Shown one piece after another: positions 1 through 8,409 of a DNA stretch of 64,000 nt. The DNA lies in the NCBI GenBank assembly GCA_964461265.1, contig CAYWTS010000008.1, positions 1 to 64,000 of the forward strand, read 5' to 3'. How positions within the stretch are numbered: the stretch's first letter is position 1; each line of letters opens with the position of its first letter. Source of the DNA: CAYWTS01 sp964461265 (GTDB taxonomy: Bacteria; Bacteroidota; Ignavibacteria; Tepidaquicellales; OLB5). Under the pieces are notes generated by a model. It ran no database searches. It saw only the letters and a program-made list of their open reading frames with translations, and had not been told where the DNA came from. Both the position numbers and the translations under genes were made by a program.

Positions 1-135
1 CGTGAGCGTCAGTTAGCACAGGAGGAGAAGAAACAGAGTGACAGGGATGCATCGAATTACCCGTCGGATATATATTATTATCAATTAACAACGGGAAATT
101 ATTCAGCAACAAAAAAACTTGTATTTATTAAATAG
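1..135 (+). CDS. C-terminal end of a T9SS-sorted protein (partial)
   Basis: The first bases read as an open frame from the window edge to TAG at 133-135, 44 codons. The last 20 or so residues (IYYYQLTTGNYSATKKLVFIK without its last letter, followed by the stop) have the pattern of a Por secretion system C-terminal sorting domain: an aromatic-rich strand, a Gly-Asn turn, then a basic TKKLVFIK end. This tail directs cargo through the type IX system to the cell surface. The rest of the protein lies outside the window, so its function cannot be stated. The preceding residues (RERQLAQEEKK) are more charged than usual for this domain. Identification rests on the tail only. Confidence 0.6.
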   Translation, partial: RERQLAQEEKKQSDRDASNYPSDIYYYQLTTGNYSATKKLVFIK

Positions 136-143
136 CAAGTTGA

Positions 144-248
144 GTCAGGCAACTGCCTGACGAAATCCCGACTACCCCGAGAACTTGGGGTAGTCGGGAC
201 GGTGTTTATTTTTACCGGGTAATTGTGTACGGTGATCAATTACCGGTA
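144..248. repeat. Three consecutive hairpins between convergent genes
   Basis: Three stem-loops follow each other: GTCAGGCA/TGCCTGAC at 144-161; a perfect 13-bp stem TCCCGACTACCCC/GGGGTAGTCGGGA at 166-199 with an 8-base loop; and TACCGGGTAATTG/CAATTACCGGTA at 213-248 with one bulge. They lie between a rightward gene end and a leftward gene end, so one may act as a bidirectional terminator. The central one shares its GTCCCGA/TCGGGAC core with the repeat near 31350, which suggests a dispersed palindromic repeat rather than only a terminator. Confidence 0.6.
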
Positions 249-290
249 ATATACAGTGAGACTAAAAAAATGATGCTGGTGAAATGATAC

Positions 291-632
291 CTACTGTATT
301 GTCTCAAGCACCTTATACCCTGCATCCACAATTGCTTCTTCAATCTGTTTTGGATTGGTTTTATCGGTATCATATGTAACCTTGGCTTTATTCAGCTTGT
401 AATCGGCCTCCACTTCCTGAACACCGTTTACCTTTTTTACTCTTTCTTTTATGGTTTCCTCACATCCTGTGCAGGTCATGCCTTTGGTTTTATACTCTAC
501 GGTCTTTAATTTTGCGGGGTCGGTTTGAGTAATTCTTTGCCCGTTATCCGATGTTTGTTTATCGCTCTTTCCGCAGCTTACAATAAAAATTGCAGAAATA
601 ATAATAATCGAAATTAAAATGGTGTGTTTCAT
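291..632 (-). CDS. Heavy-metal-associated (HMA) domain lipoprotein
   Basis: 113 residues. A hydrophobic signal segment (about 4-19) ends in a lipobox-like IVSC with Cys20, so the mature protein is probably lipid-anchored in the periplasm. Residues about 45-110 form one ferredoxin-like HMA domain carrying the metal site GMTCTGC (Cys54 and Cys57), as in copper chaperones, MerP and the N-terminal domains of P1B ATPases. It probably binds Cu(I) or another soft metal. No transporter ATPase lies next to it, so the partner is unknown. The gene is divergent from the yggU-like gene with a 78-bp shared upstream region. HMA assignment is firm; metal identity is inferred. Confidence 0.85.
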   Translation of the reverse strand: MKHTILISIIIISAIFIVSCGKSDKQTSDNGQRITQTDPAKLKTVEYKTKGMTCTGCEETIKERVKKVNGVQEVEADYKLNKAKVTYDTDKTNPKQIEEAIVDAGYKVLETIQ

Positions 633-710
633 ACAAAATTTAGATTAAACTTGTGTATATATATTTATTGCCAAAAATAACCAATATTTGTATAAATTAA
701 TTTCTTAATA

Positions 711-932
711 TTGAGGATAAACGTAAAAGTTAAGCCTTCTTCCCGTAAAAATGAAGTTAAGCTGATCGATAATAATAAACTTGAAATCAGGGTAACGGCT
801 GCACCGGATAAAGGCAAAGCGAATAAAGCAGTCGTCGAATTACTTGCAAAGCATTTTAAAGTGCCAAAGTCAGCAATTACAATTGTGCGGGGCGAAGGTG
901 CAAGAGATAAAGTAATTGAAATTAACGTCTGA
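711..932 (+). CDS. yggU: YggU/DUF167 family protein
   Basis: 73 residues, usual for the UPF0235/DUF167 family. Family hallmarks are present: an N-terminal RINVKVKPSS strand, AAPDKGKANKAVVELLA in the middle (the conserved P-x-GKAN motif), and SAITIVRGEGARDKVIEI at the end. Members are small soluble alpha/beta proteins whose biochemical role is unsettled. The start is TTG at 711; there is no ATG in frame at the N-terminus and no clear Shine-Dalgarno sequence. The stop codon lies inside the left arm of the inverted repeat at 928-1026. Family identity is clear, function is not. Confidence 0.85.
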   Translation: MRINVKVKPSSRKNEVKLIDNNKLEIRVTAAPDKGKANKAVVELLAKHFKVPKSAITIVRGEGARDKVIEINV

Positions 933-1026
933 ACATGGATTTGCATGATTCATGGATTGGCTTAATAAATATAATCAAACATACAAAATCCGGGTAATCA
1001 ATAAATCATGTAAATCCTTGTTCAGA
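928..1026. repeat. 99-bp inverted-repeat element
   Basis: Two 23-bp arms (928-950 and 1004-1026) are reverse complements at 21 of 23 positions; the left arm contains GGATTTGCATGATT, the right AATCATGTAAATCC. The 53-bp centre has no coding potential. The left arm overlaps the yggU stop codon, and the right arm ends 15 bp before tag. From memory, very similar arms recur in many Bacteroidota genomes, often near small nuclease-like genes; that cannot be checked here. Confidence 0.7.
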
Positions 1027-1041
1027 TAATTTTGAAACAAT

Positions 1042-1623
1042 ATGAAAACAAAACAACGCTGCAGCTGGTGCCTTTCCAGCCCCAAAATGATAAAATACCA
1101 CGATAATGAATGGGGAACACCTGTTCATAATGACAGGAAGCTGTTTGAATTCCTTGTACTTGATGCATTCCAGGCGGGATTAAGCTGGTCAACAATAATT
1201 AATAAGCGTGAGAATTTCCGCAAAGCATTTGACAATTTCGATTATAAAAAAATTGCAAAGTACAATAAAACGAAAGTCAACTCGCTTCTTAAAGATACGG
1301 GTATAATCCGCAACAGGTTGAAAATTCACGCCACAATTGATAATGCAATAGCGTTTATAAAAGTGAAAAAAGAATTCGGTTCATTTGATAAATACATCTG
1401 GCAGTTCACAGGCGGCAAAACAAAGCATAATAAATGGAAAACGCTTAAAGAAATTCCTGCCAAAACAAAGGAGTCAGATGTAATGAGCAAGGATTTAAAG
1501 GCGCGGGGATTCAGGTTTGCAGGTTCAACAATCTGTTATGCATTCATGCAGGCAACCGGAATGGTAAATGACCACCTGACAAGCTGCTACAGGTATAAGG
1601 AAATAAAATCTATGCATAGGTAG
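1042..1623 (+). CDS. tag: DNA-3-methyladenine glycosylase I
   Basis: 193 residues, typical length. This enzyme excises 3-methyladenine from alkylated DNA in base-excision repair. Conserved blocks are all present: RCSWC with YHDNEWG at the N-terminus, QAGLSW, KRENFRKAF, GIIRNRLKI, the MSKDLKARGFRFAG block, and TICYAFMQATGMVNDH. The zinc ligands of the E. coli enzyme correspond to Cys7, His20, His178 and Cys182. The adenine-binding Glu38 of E. coli aligns with Asp41 here (LDAFQAGLSW), a conservative change that I believe is common in Bacteroidota homologues. The ATG at 1042 follows the inverted repeat directly. Confidence 0.95.
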   Translation: MKTKQRCSWCLSSPKMIKYHDNEWGTPVHNDRKLFEFLVLDAFQAGLSWSTIINKRENFRKAFDNFDYKKIAKYNKTKVNSLLKDTGIIRNRLKIHATIDNAIAFIKVKKEFGSFDKYIWQFTGGKTKHNKWKTLKEIPAKTKESDVMSKDLKARGFRFAGSTICYAFMQATGMVNDHLTSCYRYKEIKSMHR

Positions 1624-1731
1624 GGAAAGAATATTTTAAACCTGTATAAATTTACCGAATGTTCTGTCAGCTATAATTAATTTTAGTTTATGTGAAAGTC
1701 TTTTTATGCTTTCCCTGCAGTTGTGTTTTGG

Positions 1732-2025
1732 TCACGCTTCCTTAAACAGTCTCCCGAAACCTGTATATGGTTTTAACCTGAGAAGCTTAAATGTTATACA
1801 CTTCTGGTTTACAAGAGGTAATGAATCTATTACCTTTTGTGCTTCTTCGGCATTGCTGCATTCCAGTACCAATACTGCACGGTGCTCACCTTCAGCAAAA
1901 TAGATTTCACGGATTATTCCCTGCTGGTATAACTCCCAAACCCTGCGTGATTCGGCTTCAAGGTGCGGTTTAAGCTGTTCGTCGGTAACCCCCGCAACGG
2001 GACTTTCTAGTGCTAAGATTTTCAT
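1732..2025 (-). CDS. Small YCII/muconolactone-isomerase-like protein
   Basis: 97 residues with the pattern of a single-domain dimeric alpha/beta-barrel (ferredoxin-like) protein: an N-terminal strand MKILAL, a helix with repeated Glu/Arg (LKPHLEAESRRVWELYQQG), the strand REIYFAEGEHRAVLVLE, a second helix EEAQKVIDSLP, and a short final segment. The EH-x-A-V-L-V-L-E block resembles YCII-related and muconolactone-isomerase-like proteins of Bacteroidota. No catalytic residue can be assigned with confidence. The gene stands alone, between tag (opposite strand) and the TonB receptor. Confidence 0.55.
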   Translation of the reverse strand: MKILALESPVAGVTDEQLKPHLEAESRRVWELYQQGIIREIYFAEGEHRAVLVLECSNAEEAQKVIDSLPLVNQKCITFKLLRLKPYTGFGRLFKEA

Positions 2026-2085
2026 GAAAATAAAATTAACGGTTGAATTGCAGATAATCAGTGGTAAAATAATACGCAGTTAAAA

Positions 2086-4338
2086 TTAAAAATCTATGTC
2101 ATCACTGCTGTTATCTTCACCGTTTTCTCTTTTTTGCTTACGCTGTTGTTCTTTGCTCTGTGTACCAAACTTATAGCTCAGTGACAAAAACACATTTCTG
2201 GAATCACGTTTCCTGTCAAAAGTCTGGTTATACCCGATATTCTGCTGGCTTACACTGAATTTCATCGTATTAAATACATCCGATACCCTTAAGCTAAGAC
2301 TTAACCTGTTTTTAATTATATCCTTTTTCACGGCAATATCTAACGACTGGTGCGGCGCCATTTCACCTGTAACGTTAACTCGCTTGCCGTCGTAATTATA
2401 GGCAAACTGTAAATCTACACCATACCAGGTTCTTACGAAAGCATTCAGCTTCGCTGTCCATGAGTAACCGCTATTGTAAAGTTCGGGAGCAATGTTATCA
2501 CCGGTGACCTCGGTTTTAAAATAACTGGCACTTCCATTAAAGCTTATCCAGTCAAAAGGATGTGCCGAAACTATAAGTTCAGCTCCGTATGATAGCACTT
2601 TCGAAAGATTCATAAATGTCGAAATTGAAACATTGCTGTCGGTAAGGTAGCTGTAGCGTGCAATGCCGTCATGGGTATATTTAAAAAACACAGAAGGTGT
2701 AACCGTGAACTTACCGAAGTATCTTATGTAATTTAGTTCATATGAATCTATATATTCAGGATTCAAATCCGGATTGCCTGTCCTTATATTCAGCGGGTCT
2801 GAATAATCGGTAAAAGGATTGACCATTCTGGAATGCGGGCGGTTAATCCGTCTTGTATAACTTGCCTGTATTTCGTCGGCTTGTGAAAATTTATAACCCA
2901 AGCTCAGGCTGGGGAAAAAACTGAAGTAATTCTTATTGAACTTTTGACCTGTATTAATAACCTCGGATTTTGTAAATGTTTGTTCAAGCCGTATGCCGCC
3001 CAAATAGCTGAAATTGCCAAGTTTGCTCGAAAATATGCCATATAATGCATGTATCTGTTCGTTCAGTTTAAAACGGTTATTTGCATAAGTATCGCTGATG
3101 AACTGGTGTGATGATGTATCATATGTTTCCGAATAATAATCGTTGTCATTGATACGGATAAATGACCTGTACCCTACTTCCAGCTTGCTGGATTCCTTAA
3201 ACGGGTGGGTGTAGTCAACCTGTATATTCAGGTTATCAAATAGTGATGATGTAAAAGAGTTCCTTATATAGGGCGTATCATTTTCAATGTAATTTGGACT
3301 AAAATAGCGCTGGTTAATTTTTTCATCTTCATTTTCTTTATTTCTCGTATAGGTAATTTCTCCCGTTAATAACTGCTTTGGGTTTTTGAACCTGCCTGTA
3401 TAATTAAGACTCAAATCAAATGAATAACCCTTTTCATTATCACCCGACTGGTTGTTAGTCAGGTATGAAAGGGCACCTGTACTGTCGTAATACCAGCTCT
3501 CGGTACTCTCGTTCCTTTCGCGGTTCCTGTTATGAAAAGCCGCAGAAAGCCCTATAATATGAAACCTGCTTAAATTAAAATCCACACCGCCTTTGAACAT
3601 ATGCCCGAACATCCTTGCCGATGCATTGTTATATTCATTATACGACTGCGGGTAATTAACATCGGTATACTGCCTGTAAGTGTTCCCGCTCATCCCAAAA
3701 TTAAAGAGTCTGAAATTGTAATTTCCGTAAACATTTACAAGCTTGTTTTTCAGGTTCAGGCTTACCGAACCGCTGTATTTATCCTTAGTCCCGGCACTCA
3801 GTGAGAGGTTCCCGTTATAACCGAAACCGATATCCTTTTTTAGAATAATATTTATTATTCCTGTTTCTCCTTCGGGGTCATATTTTGCAGATGGGTTTGT
3901 AATAAGCTCTATACTTTCAATAGAACCTGCAGGAATTTGTTCAAGCACCTGTGACTGGTTAGAGGCTGTTAACATCGATGGCTTTCCATCAATAAGAATT
4001 TTCAGGTTTCCCGAGCCGCGCATGCTTATATTGCCGTCTGCATCTACTGTTACCGAAGGGATTCGCCTCAGTACATCGGTAGCATTTCCGCCTTCGAGGT
4101 TAAGATCTCTGCCGATTGTAAACACTTTTTTGTCAAGTCCCAGCTCAAGAGTGCTTCGTTCGGCAGTCACATCTATTTCATCGGTCACTGTGGTTCCTGA
4201 TTTTAAGAATACGGTATCTATTATTATTTCTTTTTCCTGCGGCGTTATTGTAATTCCACTGACAATAGATTTACTGTAACCCACCATGCTTATTTCAAGT
4301 ATAAACTTACCGAACGGAACCTGTTCAAATGAAAACTC
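2086..4338 (-). CDS. TonB-dependent outer-membrane receptor (N-terminus lost in gap)
   Basis: The frame is open from its TAA near 2086 back to the edge of the N run at 4338, about 750 codons. The first in-frame ATG at 4287-4285 is internal: the 17 residues before it (FSFEQVPFGKFILEIS) continue a carboxypeptidase-regulatory-like domain, so the true start and signal peptide lie in or beyond the gap. A plug domain follows (NATDVLRRIPSVTVDADG, then IRI-type GSGNLKILIDGKPS), then a long 22-strand-type barrel rich in aromatic residues. Overall pattern matches the OMP_b-brl_3 family of Bacteroidota receptors. Substrate is unknown; no SusD-like partner is adjacent. Confidence 0.85.
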   Translation of the reverse strand, partial: EFSFEQVPFGKFILEISMVGYSKSIVSGITITPQEKEIIIDTVFLKSGTTVTDEIDVTAERSTLELGLDKKVFTIGRDLNLEGGNATDVLRRIPSVTVDADGNISMRGSGNLKILIDGKPSMLTASNQSQVLEQIPAGSIESIELITNPSAKYDPEGETGIINIILKKDIGFGYNGNLSLSAGTKDKYSGSVSLNLKNKLVNVYGNYNFRLFNFGMSGNTYRQYTDVNYPQSYNEYNNASARMFGHMFKGGVDFNLSRFHIIGLSAAFHNRNRERNESTESWYYDSTGALSYLTNNQSGDNEKGYSFDLSLNYTGRFKNPKQLLTGEITYTRNKENEDEKINQRYFSPNYIENDTPYIRNSFTSSLFDNLNIQVDYTHPFKESSKLEVGYRSFIRINDNDYYSETYDTSSHQFISDTYANNRFKLNEQIHALYGIFSSKLGNFSYLGGIRLEQTFTKSEVINTGQKFNKNYFSFFPSLSLGYKFSQADEIQASYTRRINRPHSRMVNPFTDYSDPLNIRTGNPDLNPEYIDSYELNYIRYFGKFTVTPSVFFKYTHDGIARYSYLTDSNVSISTFMNLSKVLSYGAELIVSAHPFDWISFNGSASYFKTEVTGDNIAPELYNSGYSWTAKLNAFVRTWYGVDLQFAYNYDGKRVNVTGEMAPHQSLDIAVKKDIIKNRLSLSLRVSDVFNTMKFSVSQQNIGYNQTFDRKRDSRNVFLSLSYKFGTQSKEQQRKQKRENGEDNSSDDIDF

Positions 4339-4438
4339 NNNNNNNNNNNNNNNNNNNNNNNNNNNNNNNNNNNNNNNNNNNNNNNNNNNNNNNNNNNNNN
4401 NNNNNNNNNNNNNNNNNNNNNNNNNNNNNNNNNNNNNN
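4339..4438. other. Assembly gap 1 (100 N)
   Basis: Exactly 100 N, the usual placeholder for a gap of unknown length. It removes the start of the leftward TonB receptor and the start of the rightward RNase HII gene, so at least about 150-300 bases of coding sequence plus a divergent promoter region are missing. Unlike gap 2, the flanks do not share an obvious common k-mer. Confidence 0.95.
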
Positions 4439-4903
4439 AAAAAGTTAAGCCCCGGGAAAAGAGAAAAGCTTTATTATGCTCTTACCGAAAACGCAATTTG
4501 CTATTCGGTAGGTATAAGCAATAATGATGAAATTGATAAACACAACATTCTGGAAGCAACCAGAATAGCTATGACACGGGCTGTGAGCAAGCTCCGGTTT
4601 AAACCATCTATGATACTTGCAGACGGAAATTTTTATAAGCATAAAACCATTTCGGTTACAAATATCATACACGGTGACCAGAAAAGCTTTTCAATTGCAG
4701 CAGCCTCTATCATAGCAAAGGTTACACGCGACCGCATGATGGCTGAGCATGAAAAAGAGTACCCGTTTTTTTCCTTTTCTTCACATAAGGGGTACGGTAC
4801 AAGAAAACATGTTGACGAAATACTGGAATATGGCTTTTCAAAACTGCACCGTCGTTCGTTTCAGGTAAAGCGTTTAAAAGGTTTGTTCAATGAAACCCGG
4901 TAA
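4439..4903 (+). CDS. rnhB: Ribonuclease HII, C-terminal three quarters
   Basis: 154 residues remain after the gap; the usual length is about 200. RNase HII nicks RNA in RNA/DNA hybrids and starts removal of misincorporated ribonucleotides. The N-terminal GxDEAGRG motif is in the gap. Later motifs are present: ISNNDEIDKHNILEAT, ILADGNF (catalytic Asp), the SIAAASIIAKVTRDRMM block, and HKGYGTRKH near the C-terminus. The gene ends overlapping the next by 14 bp, consistent with an rnhB-yraN pair as found in many bacteria. Confidence 0.9.
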   Translation, partial: KKLSPGKREKLYYALTENAICYSVGISNNDEIDKHNILEATRIAMTRAVSKLRFKPSMILADGNFYKHKTISVTNIIHGDQKSFSIAAASIIAKVTRDRMMAEHEKEYPFFSFSSHKGYGTRKHVDEILEYGFSKLHRRSFQVKRLKGLFNETR

Positions 4904-5240
4904 AACAGGTGAGTTGCTTGCTTTAAAATACCTTGAAGAAAAAGGATTTGTGTTAGTTGAAAAAAATTACCGGTTCGACCGCGCTGAAACAGATTTGATT
5001 GTGAAAGACGACATCGGAAAGCTTCTGCTTTTTGTGGAGGTGAAAACAAGAACGTCAGAAAATTTTGCAGACCCGGAAGATTCTATCACCGATACAAAAC
5101 AGTATCAAATGTATAAATCGGCTGAGGGATTTTTAATGGAAAATGAACAATACGATGACTATGAAAAACGGTTTGACGTAATTTCGATTATTCTTGGCAG
5201 CAAAGAAAACAAAATTAAACATCTGGAAGATATTTTTTAA
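4890..5240 (+). CDS. yraN: YraN/UPF0102 family nuclease-like protein
   Basis: 116 residues, usual for the family. The PD-(D/E)xK-type core is visible: GELLALKYLEEKGF at the N-terminus, KNYRFDRAETDLIV (normally GEIDLI, here AETDLI with the acidic residues kept), LLFVEVKTRT, and a C-terminal RFDVISI strand. The family is annotated as endonuclease-like; its cellular role is not settled. It overlaps rnhB by 14 bp and its stop codon overlaps the ATG of the next gene (TAATG), indicating translational coupling. Confidence 0.85.
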   Translation: MKPGKTGELLALKYLEEKGFVLVEKNYRFDRAETDLIVKDDIGKLLLFVEVKTRTSENFADPEDSITDTKQYQMYKSAEGFLMENEQYDDYEKRFDVISIILGSKENKIKHLEDIF

Positions 5241-5959
5241 TGCTTGAAAACACAGACATAAAAAAAGTCCTTGTAATAGATATTGAGACGGTACCGCAAT
5301 ATCCCGATTACGAATCATTACCGGAAAAATGGAAAGAACTCTGGGATTTAAAGGCACAATATATCATAAAAGAGAAAGAAACACCTGCTGATGTATATCA
5401 CCGTGCGGGAATTTATGCCGAGTTCGGAAAAATTATCTGCATCTCTGCAGGTTTTTTTACGGAAACCGAAGACGGAACGGGGTTAAGGATAAAATCATTT
5501 TATGGTGATGATGAGGTTCAAATACTTAAAGATATTATTGAACTTTTAGACAGTAAATACAACACAGCCGATAGCCAGCTTTGTGCACACAACGGTAAAG
5601 AATTCGACTATCCTTACATTGCAAGACGCTGTTTAATTAACGGATTGAAGATTCCTTTTATTCTTGATAATGCAGGAAAAAAACCCTGGGAAATTAACTT
5701 GCTCGATACATTTGAACTGTGGCGTTTCGGAGATAAAAAAAGCTTTACATCGTTAAATCTGCTCGCTACATTGTTCGGGATAGATTCTCCGAAAGCTGAT
5801 ATGGACGGCAGCCAGGTTTACGAGGTATATTGGAAAGAAAAAAAAATTGATAAGATAAAAACATATTGCCAGCGTGATGTAGTGACACTTGCTAATATAT
5901 TTTTACGCTTCAGAGGGAATAAACCGGTTAAGGATAGAAATATTATTTATACAAACTAG
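5240..5959 (+). CDS. DEDDy-type 3'-5' exonuclease (PolB-like)
   Basis: 239 residues. The three exonuclease motifs of the DnaQ-like fold are visible: Exo I VIDIETVP near residue 13, Exo II CAHNGKEFDYPYIARR near 117, and Exo III with YCQRDVVTLANIF near 210 (Tyr four before Asp, the DEDDy arrangement). This fits the family of predicted stand-alone exonucleases related to DNA polymerase B proofreading domains. It probably degrades single-stranded DNA or RNA 3' ends in repair; the substrate is not known. Third gene of the rnhB-yraN operon, overlapping yraN by 1 bp. Confidence 0.8.
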   Translation: MLENTDIKKVLVIDIETVPQYPDYESLPEKWKELWDLKAQYIIKEKETPADVYHRAGIYAEFGKIICISAGFFTETEDGTGLRIKSFYGDDEVQILKDIIELLDSKYNTADSQLCAHNGKEFDYPYIARRCLINGLKIPFILDNAGKKPWEINLLDTFELWRFGDKKSFTSLNLLATLFGIDSPKADMDGSQVYEVYWKEKKIDKIKTYCQRDVVTLANIFLRFRGNKPVKDRNIIYTN

Positions 5960-6091
5960 TTCTTCTGAATTTCTTTAGGTTTTCATTGTGAAATTCACCA
6001 CATTATAAAAAAAATTAAAACTGTTGAGTGTTCGTTTATGCTTACCAACACTTTTATCAATGTAGGTCATAATTGTTAAATATTTGAGTAT

Positions 6092-6107
6092 AACCGCTTT
6101 AACGGTT
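6092..6107. promoter_or_regulatory. Imperfect palindrome upstream of aconitase
   Basis: AACCG-CTTTAA-CGGTT lies 59 bp before the aconitase ATG in an otherwise AT-rich 206-bp leader. It could be an operator or part of the promoter region. No regulator gene is adjacent and the assignment is weak. Confidence 0.25.
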
Positions 6108-6165
6108 TCAAGTGTTAAAATTTGAATTTACCAAACTTTAAAACAGTATAAAACAACTTACTAAA

Positions 6166-8409
6166 ATGTTTGACTTAGACTTAATAAAATCCGTTTACTC
6201 ATCATTCAAACTAAAAATCGATGAAACAAAATCATTTTTAAACCGCCCCCTTACCTTTTCAGAGAAAATATTATACTCACATCTGGCCGCAAAACCCGAA
6301 AAAGAGATAGTGCGGGGAAAAGATTTTGCGGAATTTAATCCCGATAGGGTTGCAATGCAGGATGCAACTGCACAAATGGCTCTACTTCAGTTCATGTCAG
6401 CAGGTATTCCAAGGGTTGCGGTTCCCACGACCGTTCACTGTGACCATCTTATACCCGCCGAAACAGGCGCAAAGAATGATTTGCTGAATGCTTATGATCT
6501 TAACAAAGAAGTATATGACTTCCTTGCAAGCGTTTCAGCCAAGTACAGCATTGGATTCTGGAAACCGGGTGCCGGCATTATACACCAGGTTATTTTAGAA
6601 AACTACGCATTCCCCGGCGGAATGATGATAGGAACCGATTCACATACCCCAAATGCAGGCGGGCTCGGAATGCTGGCTATAGGCGTTGGCGGTGCTGATG
6701 CTGTTGATGTAATGGCGGGCATGCCGTGGGAACTGAAATTCCCGAAACTTATCGGCGTTCATTTAACGGGTAAATTGAACGGATGGGCTTCTCCAAAAGA
6801 CGTAATACTGAAAGTTGCTGGTATCCTGACTGTTAAAGGGGGAACGGGTGCTATTGCTGAATACTTTGGTGAGGGTGCAAAAACAATCTCCTGCACGGGT
6901 AAAGGAACAATTTGCAACATGGGAGCTGAAATCGGTGCAACAACATCTGTGTTTTTTTATGATGAAAAAATGTCAGCTTATCTGAAAGCCACGGGAAGAG
7001 AAGAACTTGCAAACATGTCCGATGAGCTTGCCGGGTATCTGAAACCCGATGAAGGAAGCGAAAAATATTATGACCAGATAATAGAAATAAATTTATCTGA
7101 GCTTGAACCTCACATTAACGGGCCTTTTACCCCCGATTTAGCCTGGCCGATATCAAAATTCAAGGATGCTGTTAAAGAAAACGGATACCCTGAAGAATTG
7201 AAGGTCGCTTTAATAGGCAGCTGCACAAATTCATCTTACGAAGATATGGAACGGGCTGCATCGGTTGCAAAACAGGCGGTTGAAGCAGGGCTGAAAGTGA
7301 AATCAAAGTTTACCATCACACCCGGTTCGGAACAAATACGAGCCACAATAGAACGTGACGGTCAGCTAAAGATATTCGAAGAGGCAGGCGGCATGGTACT
7401 GGCAAACGCATGCGGTCCCTGCATAGGACAATGGAAACGGCACGATATTAAGGAAGGAGAGAAAAACTCTATAATTACTTCATATAACAGGAACTTCTCA
7501 AAACGTAATGACGGCAATCCTGCAACTCATGCCTTTGTTGCTTCGCCTGAAATTGTAACCGCACTGGCGTTTGCCGGAAAAATAACTTTCGACCCGCTAC
7601 ATGATACCCTTATTAACGAAAAAAGTGAGACATTTAAACTTAACGCTCCTATAGGGGATGAACTTCCGCAAAAAGGGTTCCTTAGAGGTGAGGAGGGATA
7701 CGTGCCGCCTTCAGAAGACTCTGCTAAAATTGAGGTTGTTATAAATCCTGACAGCAAACGCCTGCAGGTACTGGAAGCATTTAAAACTCCTGACCCCGAA
7801 AACGATTTTAAAGACATGCTTTTATTATTAAAGGTTAAGGGCAAGTGTACTACCGACCATATATCAATGGCTGGTCCATGGCTCAGGTTCCGCGGTCACC
7901 TGGATAATATCTCTAACAATATGTTTATAGGTGCGGTAAATTATTTTAACGATAAGACGAACTCTGTAAAAAATCTCCTGACAGGTAAATATGATGAAGT
8001 GCCGAATGTTGCACGTGATTATAAATCGAAAGGTATAAGCTGGATAGTTGTAGGCGAAGAAAACTACGGCGAGGGTTCATCACGTGAGCATGCTGCAATG
8101 GAGCCGCGCTTCCTGGGCGGGAAGGCTATTATTGTTAAATCATTTGCCAGGATACATGAAACAAACCTTAAGAAGCAGGGAATGCTGCCTCTTACGTTTG
8201 CAAATCCGGCAGATTATGACAAAATCAAAGAAGATGATAAATTCGACCTGAATGTGAATGAACTTACACCGGGCAAACAGCTAACTTTAACAGTAAAGCA
8301 TTCTGACGGCACAACAGATAAAATACAATTAAACCACACAATGAACAAGCATCAGATTGGGTGGTTTAAAGCAGGCAGTGCTTTGAATTTAATGGGGAAG
8401 AAAAAATAA
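6166..8409 (+). CDS. acn: Aconitate hydratase
   Basis: 747 residues, the size of the mitochondrial-type aconitase rather than the 890-residue AcnA. It interconverts citrate and isocitrate through cis-aconitate in the TCA cycle. The 4Fe-4S ligands are Cys353 (SCTNSS), Cys416 and Cys419 (ACGPCIG). Substrate-site blocks GTDSHTPNAGG and GVGGADAVDVMAG are intact, and the C-terminal swivel domain has GEENYGEGSSREHAA. The start ATG follows about 200 bp of non-coding leader. Its stop overlaps the ATG of a rhodanese gene, so the two are translated together. Confidence 0.95.
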   Translation: MFDLDLIKSVYSSFKLKIDETKSFLNRPLTFSEKILYSHLAAKPEKEIVRGKDFAEFNPDRVAMQDATAQMALLQFMSAGIPRVAVPTTVHCDHLIPAETGAKNDLLNAYDLNKEVYDFLASVSAKYSIGFWKPGAGIIHQVILENYAFPGGMMIGTDSHTPNAGGLGMLAIGVGGADAVDVMAGMPWELKFPKLIGVHLTGKLNGWASPKDVILKVAGILTVKGGTGAIAEYFGEGAKTISCTGKGTICNMGAEIGATTSVFFYDEKMSAYLKATGREELANMSDELAGYLKPDEGSEKYYDQIIEINLSELEPHINGPFTPDLAWPISKFKDAVKENGYPEELKVALIGSCTNSSYEDMERAASVAKQAVEAGLKVKSKFTITPGSEQIRATIERDGQLKIFEEAGGMVLANACGPCIGQWKRHDIKEGEKNSIITSYNRNFSKRNDGNPATHAFVASPEIVTALAFAGKITFDPLHDTLINEKSETFKLNAPIGDELPQKGFLRGEEGYVPPSEDSAKIEVVINPDSKRLQVLEAFKTPDPENDFKDMLLLLKVKGKCTTDHISMAGPWLRFRGHLDNISNNMFIGAVNYFNDKTNSVKNLLTGKYDEVPNVARDYKSKGISWIVVGEENYGEGSSREHAAMEPRFLGGKAIIVKSFARIHETNLKKQGMLPLTFANPADYDKIKEDDKFDLNVNELTPGKQLTLTVKHSDGTTDKIQLNHTMNKHQIGWFKAGSALNLMGKKK

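Noticed and set aside
4285..4287. ATG as start of the TonB receptor
   Set aside because: The domain continues upstream in frame to the gap, so this Met is internal.
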